A DNA stretch of 64,000 bases. Source: Agrypnia vestita. Its lineage: Eukaryota; Arthropoda; Insecta; Trichoptera; Phryganeidae. The DNA is taken from positions 96,659 to 160,658 of the forward strand of contig JADDOH010004274.1 of the NCBI GenBank assembly GCA_016648135.1. Reading direction: 5' to 3'. A program made the position numbers and the translations under genes. The notes beneath the pieces are model-generated. The model made no database searches, had not been told where the DNA came from, and saw only the letters and a program-made list of their open reading frames with translations. This document shows positions 57,672 through 64,000 of this stretch, piece after piece (position 1 is the first letter of the stretch; each line of letters begins with the position of its first letter).

Positions 57672-58250
57672 GGATAGAAAAATTACTCATACATAGGGCC
57701 TAAAATATTTAACATATTTAAAACAGACTTTCCGGAAATCAGAATATACTCAATTAATAAAATAAAAGCTTTAGCAAACAACTGGCTTACCTACAAAGTT
57801 AGAACAGCAACTGAAAATTTACTTACTGTAATTGCATAATAATGTCTTCAAATAAAAATATATACCTATATAAATTAATTAATTAATTAAGGAAAATAAA
57901 AAATAATCTTAAACAAAACTTTAACCCTTTTTACATTAAACAATTATTCTACACATATTTACACTTGGACTTATGACTAACTCAACTTTCACTAACATTC
58001 CACTTGAGACTCTGTAGATACATAATAACTACCTTATGAAAATAAATACTACTGACGAACTCGAAAAAATATTATAATTGTGTTCTATAACGCCACTCTG
58101 GGGACAGGCGTAGCCTAGTAGAGTGGCATAATCCACAAATTAAACAAATCAAAAAAAATGTGTAATTTATCTTATGTTTTATTGTTAAATTAGTATTAAG
58201 TATCTTTATTTGTAAACAAGGATTTTTTTAAATAAATAAAAAATATATAT
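57672..58250 (+). mobile_element. LINE C-terminus and 3' end
   Basis: An open frame ending at a TAA (57837-57839) reads KNYSYIGPKIFNIFKTDF, then INKIKALANNWL. This is like the GxxxYNxxPxxxK...FKxxLKxWL end of Jockey/CR1-type LINE proteins. A 3' untranslated region follows with the phrase tctggggacaggcgtagcc (58098), frequent in such tails, and an A-rich end at about 58230-58250. The 5' part is missing. Confidence 0.5.
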
Positions 58251-58310
58251 ATCAACGTTTGTGCATTACAAAATTTAATTATTTGTTGCTTAAAATATTC
58301 ATATTCTTTA

Positions 58311-58374
58311 TTTACAACTATAGTTTAAGCAGCCGAGACTTTATTTACAACTATAGTTTAAGCAGCAAAGACGT
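58311..58374 (+). repeat. 32-bp tandem duplication
   Basis: The unit tatttacaactatagttt...agcagc occurs twice in a row with few differences. Confidence 0.9.
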
Positions 58375-58379
58375 ATACA

Positions 58380-58635
58380 AATGTCATTTTTTCATTATTA
58401 TCTTATAAAAATTACATTCATCTTTAAGTTAACAAGCATTTTGTACAGTTAAATTAAGTTGTAAACATGGATTCCACTGTCCAGTACTAAACTATGCAAA
58501 TTACAATAGCATTTGCTTGGAGAATCTAGTTAATTAGTTTCCTATCTTATTTATGGCCAATTACCACCACACAGCGACTTGTCCCACATTCAAGTAGATT
58601 CTGGGTGTCTCATAGCTAGTAGCACAAACTTCCCA
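58380..58635. other. AT-rich intergenic DNA
   Basis: Nothing recognisable. Confidence 0.5.
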
Positions 58636-58640
58636 GCTAG

Positions 58641-59040
58641 ATTCTTGCCTTGATAATGAGTCGAAAATGTTGCATCAACCATGACCTACTATCAAGAGTT
58701 ATGGAGATATGCGAAATCAAAGTTTACATTTTTTTTTCAATATTTCTGACTTACTTTTTGCAATAAGTTGATTATGATTATGAAAAAAAAATTCGCTTCA
58801 ATACAACTCAAATAATATGATAAAACCTTGTAGATTTATTTTTAAATTATTAAGGTTTTTTATCATTTTATTCGGCTTGTTTTAAAGCTAATGAATATTT
58901 CATAATTGATGTAAGTAACTGTAATGAGTTCAACTTTTTGCAAAATATAAGCCAGAAATATTGAAAAAAATGCAAACTTTGTTATTGCATATCTCTATAA
59001 CTATAATGACGTTAGGTCAAGGTTATCAAGGCAGGAATCC
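58641..59040. mobile_element. Foldback element F1 (long inverted ends)
   Basis: The left arm (58641-58775; attcttgccttgataatg, ttatggagatatgcga, caatatttctgac) pairs imperfectly with the right arm (58921-59040; its complement, ending gttatcaaggcaggaat). About 145 bp of AT-rich DNA lies between. 400 bp with no coding capacity. Confidence 0.75.
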
Positions 59041-59044
59041 GCCC

Positions 59045-60165
59045 GCTGTTAGCTATTAATTAGCCTGTATCTGTATAATATATTCACAGAAACTCGGTAC
59101 GTCGTTTCTTCTTTCGTATTCATATTATAATAATGAGGTTGTCACTGTCAGTTTTATTTATTTTATTCACTGTAACTGGTAATACCAGACAGTAGGTCAC
59201 GTTTCCCTTTGCCATTATTATTTGTTATGTACTTAGTGCTTATGTATACTTTTTCCCGGTCGAACTCTTTTTTGTATTCCTTTCAATTCCTTCTTCTACT
59301 GACATCTGCGATCATTTTTTGGTATTCTTAACTACGGGGTAATCCGGAAAGTAACGATCTTTAAGAAACTACTGTTCTGTTGAATTATATGTTTTGGTAG
59401 ACACTAGACATTTTAATATATTTCTTCACATAATCATTTTCTACGTTTGAACGTTTCTCAAATCTGGACACGAGCTTTAAAATCGCCCTGCTGTACCATT
59501 TCACCGCCAGTCCGATCGCAATTTGTCAGAACATCTGAAACGCTTTCCACCCAGGAACTATTTAATTTCATGTAAAAGACGAAACCCGCTCAAAGGTCAG
59601 AATCCTTTATTCATTCTATTTATTTGTATGCATAGCACCATTGAATAAATTATTAAAAAATAAAAAGACATCCTTACGGTTCAAATAGTACAAAAGTACA
59701 CAAGAAAGCGTTCAAAATAACAATTACAAAGGCAGTACACATTTTCAAATAATTGAGCAAAATATTAAAAGCAGTTCATTCAAAATATACACAGAACATT
59801 AATAGAATAAAACACTACATGATATGAAAAATGTAGTTTCGGCATTGATGGAGTGTATGTGGTAGTTTTTTCTCGTATTTTCGAAGTAGAATATATCTTT
59901 TCAACGCTTTATATGATGGATATTCTAAAATTTCCCACATATACTTTACATTCGCACCGCACATGCCTAAATAGTTCTGTGAAAAACCACTTATCAAATA
60001 CCCTATTTTAAAGCAGAATCTGATTTGACTAATACGAGATAAATCATGTGATTATGTGTAGGAATGGATTAAGGTGTTAAAAAAATGTTCAATTTAACAA
60101 AAAAACATATTGTTTATTTTCTCGAGCTAAATCTTGGTTACTTTCTGAATTACCATCGGTGTTTT
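59045..60165. other. AT-rich intergenic DNA
   Basis: No gene is recognised. Confidence 0.5.
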
Positions 60166-60169
60166 CTTT

Positions 60170-61160
60170 TATTTTAGCTTATTTGTCTGGTTTTGTATTT
60201 TTTTAACAACCGCGACTGCTTCGCTCGCCCGAGGCGAACATCATTTGTCTCTGACGTCATACGCGAGTGATACGCGAACACGCCCGAATTACGGTTAATG
60301 GTTGTTAATATTAACAATACGAGTTCTCGAAACACAACACCGCGCTCTCGCGCTCGATAAAGTTGCGACTGAATAAGCCAACTCCGTCTGCCCAAAATTT
60401 TCACTTATTTGTTTTGCATATACACAAATAATACGCCGAAATGCTTTCATTGTTTCGCGCGGCGTAAAATCTACACGGGCGATTCAAAATTTCACATTGT
60501 ATATTTTTCTAAATAATTGCTAAATAAAAAAACGAGAGCGTTGATCCGTCCAATTGTTTTTTTTTTGTTCCCCGGCCAGATTGTTCCTCCCAGACGCGCG
60601 GGACGGGGCCGGGAATGAGTCTGGTAATTCCAGAAAAATATATAAACCGTTTTGGCGGCCGTGTAAAAATTACCCGACATTTTATTTCCCCGGGAGTGGG
60701 ACAATGGCGAGTCCCGTAATTCCCGGCACAAAGGCGCCTGAGGGCGCTGCGCACGCGCGGGATGCGATTAATTAAGCCGGCGCCCTGCTCCCCGCGGATA
60801 TTATTTACCGCCGGTGTTGGCTTTGGAGATTGGGACAGCGCCGAAGATTTAACAGGTCCTCGGCTGCCTCTGACGCCATTGTCACATTTTTTGTGAAGCG
60901 TGCTTACCGGCACTAGTCGTTCTCTCCTTCATCTGGTTAGAGTTTCGTATGTGTAACATCTTTCCTCTCGCTTTCCTGCGATCTGTGGCAGTGATTTCGT
61001 GAAAATGGACGGAAATGCGTAACGTGAAAGAAGACGATTTGGAATAAGATGATTTCATTTAACCAATGAGCGCGCGCGGAGCACGCGCGATGGAAAAAAA
61101 TCATCGTTTATAAACAAATCGATGTCCAGCAAGTGCCATCACAGCGAAGACGTACACTAC
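60170..61160. promoter_or_regulatory. Large CpG-rich block, candidate regulatory region
   Basis: The largest GC/CpG-rich region of the window, in three cores: 60200-60370, 60560-60880 and 61040-61150. It has a perfect CRE TGACGTCA (60252-60259), a CCAAT box followed by alternating CG (aaccaatgagcgcgcgc, about 61060) and a forkhead-type gtttataaacaaa (near 61105). The longest frame over the middle core (134 aa, minus) is Pro/Arg-rich and unrecognised. It could be a promoter or an enhancer cluster; no transcript start can be set. Confidence 0.45.
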
Positions 61161-61164
61161 CAGC

Positions 61165-61848
61165 CAATCCTCTTGATTTTGTATATGTGTTGCAAGGCTG
61201 GTGTCAAGCGTGTGGATATTGTAACTTTGATATATTTTGGCTTATATCTTCGAAACTATCCAATAAATACTTTTTTTTACATTAATGTAAACAATTACTA
61301 ATAATTTACATTCTCAAATTTTATGTAATTTATGTGATTATTTTTAAATATTTATTCAAAGTTTTCATATAATATGTATGGCGGCACACTACCGCCATCT
61401 ATGAAAATAAATAAAAACATTTAATTGACCAAACACATTTCTTAACAAAATACGTATGTAGATATACGGCGCCTACCTAGTGCGGCAAAATTCAATAATA
61501 AATAAATGCACATACATTTTCTTTACTTGTATGTACTAATTAATAAATATTTAGGTATTAGCTTTTTAAATTTTGATGTTAATTTCTGTTGGTGCTCAAT
61601 TGATATTTTTAATTGTGAGATGTCAAATGTTACACAAACATTATATGCGACTACTGTAAGGCTCGCTTGTTTTTTTTTTTAGTTTTATCTGCCTGTGTAT
61701 AGATCTTTCAGGCCAACGTTTCGGATCTCATTTCCATCACGAGTCTGATTTACGACAATTGATTTCACAATAAGATTTCACACAGTTTATCTAAGATATA
61801 AAAATACTGTTTAATTGAAGTAAGTTTTCACTGTTTTTAAAGAAAATT
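61165..61848. other. AT-rich intergenic DNA
   Basis: No gene is recognised. Confidence 0.5.
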
Positions 61849-61852
61849 AAGT

Positions 61853-62020
61853 AGTAGCTTATTGGTCTAGTGATTAAGACTCTTGCATACCGATCCAGTG
61901 ATCGCTGGTTCGTTCCATTCCACCAAATTAGTCCTATTTTCATAGTACAACCGTTTAGCTTAATTTCTAAATAGTAAAAATATTGATGTGTTACGTATTC
62001 CATGTCACAAATCTATTTAA
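61853..62020 (+). mobile_element. SINE-1 copy
   Basis: Reads gtagcttattggtctagtg (A-box region), cgctggttcgttcca (B box, about 61908), gtcctattttcatagtac, then a diverged tail. Confidence 0.8.
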
Positions 62021-62024
62021 AGAG

Positions 62025-62790
62025 AACTCGTTGATAAAAACAATAAAAAATTGAAAATCCCGATGTGAATATTTTTATTTTCTATATTTTCAAGTACTAC
62101 CCTCCTTTCTATAATACTTATCACTTCACATGGATTGCTTCTTGAGTTTATTGTCCTGTTTATTTATTTTTGAATAATGCACACCTACTTCTTTTTGCAC
62201 CTAAACTCATTAACGGAGACGTAAATGCATCACGGAAATGATATATCATTTGCAAGTAGATTTCTCTAACAGAAATCTAACTAGAACGCATGATGCGTCC
62301 AGTTCTCCCGAAACATTTTTCAAAAATCTAACTCTATTTTTTTTTCTTTTGTCTAGGTTTGATTGACCTTTCAAATAAAGCCACGTTTGATTATTACACA
62401 AAGAAACGTAAATTTAATTTAAATATTAACATTCAACCACGTCTAAAAGTTCGATAAAAATTGTAGAGATTGTAAATTGTGCAAATTTTTAACTTGGATC
62501 GCGCAACGCTCGGCGCATATTCTTTTTCCACAATGGTGAACGCAGCAACGTCATTGGATAACCGTCAATTTTATTGAACACATTCATTTTTCAAGCCATT
62601 TGAGTGCTACCACCAGTGGCGTAGCAAAAATTACTGACCCCACTCTTCTCCCCTCCTCCCGAGAACACAACTAATTTTACTTCGATTAAAATTTTAATCG
62701 AACTAAACTTTCATTTCATTTAATCATATCTACCTTTAAAGTATCTAACGTAAGGTGTAAATTACTGATACGTTAATAATTTAGATAAAT
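62025..62790. other. AT-rich intergenic DNA
   Basis: No gene is recognised. Confidence 0.5.
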
Positions 62791-62794
62791 TATT

Positions 62795-62890
62795 GAAGTC
62801 TTTATAGGGTGGCCACGGGCTTATGACGTGTATTATCTGGCTTAAGTGATCACTTTGCACGATTCCACCTTAAAGCATCTACACATTATC
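62795..62890 (-). repeat. Repeat B, copy 6
   Basis: Plus strand reads gtctttatagggtggcc, cgggcttatgacgtg, ctggcttaagtgatcac; minus orientation of the family, truncated. Confidence 0.6.
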
Positions 62891-62894
62891 AAAT

Positions 62895-63130
62895 TTTCGG
62901 ACGTTCAAATATTTATACAACTCGACGATAATATGAAATTATTTTATTTTATCCATAAAAATACACAATTCTAATAATAAAAAATGTCAAATTGTATACG
63001 TGTATTGTGTAAGTGCTCTATTTTTGTCATGGTCAAATCCATCAAACACATCCAAAGTCATGGTCAAAATGGTTATTTTAACCGGTTGCACAGTAACCGA
63101 TATTTTTTACTGATTATTTCGCTTATTGGC
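62895..63130. other. AT-rich intergenic DNA
   Basis: Nothing recognisable. Confidence 0.5.
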
Positions 63131-63135
63131 AAATT

Positions 63136-63313
63136 GAGTAGCTTGTTGGTGTAATGGTCATGACGCTCCATAGTGATCTGGTGGTTGATGGTTCGAGACT
63201 CGTTCCAGGACACACAAGCTAGTCCTATTTTCATAGCATAAGCGTTAAGTTTATTTTGAAAATAGTAATAATATTGACGCGACACGTATTCCGTTTTCGA
63301 ATCTCTATTAAAT
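63136..63313 (+). mobile_element. SINE-1 copy
   Basis: Reads gagtagcttgttggtgtaat (A-box region), tgatggttcgagactc (B box, about 63187), gtcctattttcatagcat, gaaaatagtaataatattg and gaatctctatta. About 178 bp. Confidence 0.85.
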
Positions 63314-63354
63314 AAAATGATGTTTCACAATCCAACAGGCAATCATCGGTATAA

Positions 63355-63517
63355 CTCTTTCTATTTAAGATACACAATCAAATGTCTAAGCCGTACGTAC
63401 TAGGCACATTGTTTCGTTGTTTTGATGTTTATACCCGTAAACACCAGCACAACGAAGCAATGTGCGTCGTACGCACGGCTTACACATGCTAATTCGATTG
63501 TCTTTCTTAAATGAAAA
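63355..63517. repeat. Foldback element F2
   Basis: The left arm (63355-63434; gtctaagccgtacgtac, ggcacattgtttcgttg) pairs with the right arm (63435-63517; caacgaagcaatgtgcg, acgcacggcttacacat) with few mismatches. A solo right arm is at 54.4 kb. Confidence 0.75.
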
Positions 63518-63634
63518 GATGCAGTATACAAAAGTTAAATTTCAGTTACGAATCATCGATACAATACTCAACATGGATGAGCGCTATTTTAGCATGTGTA
63601 ATGTGGCGAATCGATACTTGTCTTCAAAACTTTT

Positions 63635-63994
63635 ATGATTTCAAATTTTTGTTTTGATAGTGATGTGTTGTATTATTGTATTATGGCGATAGTACAACAC
63701 AAGGTGAAACTGGGAGCATTAAAAAATGTAAAGAATTTTCCAACACAGTTTTCGTACCAAATTTTACTGGGGATTTCACTTAATGAGGTTTTCTATATTA
63801 AAATTGAATTGTTTACCTGTTTATTGTTCTTGAAATTCGTTTCAATTGCCGTCGTCAATGCCCGCACTGCCATTCTATATACGTTCGGATCCTGTTATGA
63901 ACCTTTCCATCGAGCGCAATTGATTCCGGCTGTTATCCAGATGAACGTCAGCGTACTGATATATGAGTTTATAAAAACGAACGTTTTGAACTGA
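63635..63994 (+). CDS. Unidentified 119-aa open frame
   Basis: From an ATG to a TGA at the window edge. The second half (63840-63990) is clearly GC-richer than local DNA and reads AVVNARTAILYTFGSCYEPF. There are hydrophobic stretches near residues 45-75. I do not recognise a family. It may be an exon, part of a transposon or chance. The reverse strand is also open for about 35 codons over the GC-richer half. Confidence 0.2.
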   Translation: MISNFCFDSDVLYYCIMAIVQHKVKLGALKNVKNFPTQFSYQILLGISLNEVFYIKIELFTCLLFLKFVSIAVVNARTAILYTFGSCYEPFHRAQLIPAVIQMNVSVLIYEFIKTNVLN

Positions 63995-64000
63995 CTGAAT

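Noticed and set aside
60509..60913. 134-aa minus-strand frame
   Set aside because: It follows from the GC/CpG-rich composition of the block: Pro/Arg-rich, no recognisable domain, and a competing open frame on the other strand.

Overview
This is an AT-rich eukaryotic (insect-like) intergenic or intronic window with no complete host gene that I can support. Long reading frames are rare. The readable protein similarity is almost all to reverse transcriptases of non-LTR retrotransposons (Jockey-like and RTE-like LINEs), and these pieces are frameshifted, truncated or nested. Helitron termini (5' TC with an AATATTATAAAG-like start, 3' hairpin plus CTAG), tRNA-derived SINEs with A and B boxes, Penelope-like element (PLE) pieces and many foldback or MITE-like repeats fit a repeat-rich insect genome. 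Lepidoptera is one plausible group, but this rests on repeat style only. Family names come from remembered motifs, not from a search.

Layout. 0-6.3 kb: AT-rich sequence with several more complex, GC-richer blocks (2.1-2.7, 3.6-3.8, 5.3-5.8 kb) and one arm of a foldback repeat. 6.3-8.4 kb: the longest LINE, with a broken RT. 9.5-10.1 kb: a GC-rich block, followed by an RTE-like LINE end and a Helitron 5' end. 11.8-20.8 kb: SINE-1, dispersed repeat B, two strong foldbacks with PLE-like ends, three LINE pieces and an inverted PLE pair. 22-30 kb: LINE ends, a 356-bp Helitron holding a dense heat-shock-element-like array (23.5-23.7 kb) and a CpG-rich island (24.6-25.0 kb). 30-37 kb: a LINE-in-LINE nest and a MITE family. 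37.3-37.9 kb: a GC-richer block with a perfect POU octamer, next to a complete Helitron. 39-50 kb: mostly AT-rich sequence with LINE fragments, GC-richer blocks and a 712-bp PLE-like element with direct and inverted repeats. 51-64 kb: foldbacks, a LINE 3' end, a large CpG-rich block (60.2-61.1 kb) and two more SINE-1 copies.

How it works together. No pathway or operon is encoded. The recurring GC-richer, low-repeat blocks look like candidate regulatory DNA of a developmental gene desert or long intron, separated by decayed transposons. The most notable signal is the array of inverted GAA/TTC units inside a small Helitron, which would let the transposon spread HSF binding sites. Host exons may be present but too short to recognise; three unidentified reading frames are listed with low confidence.
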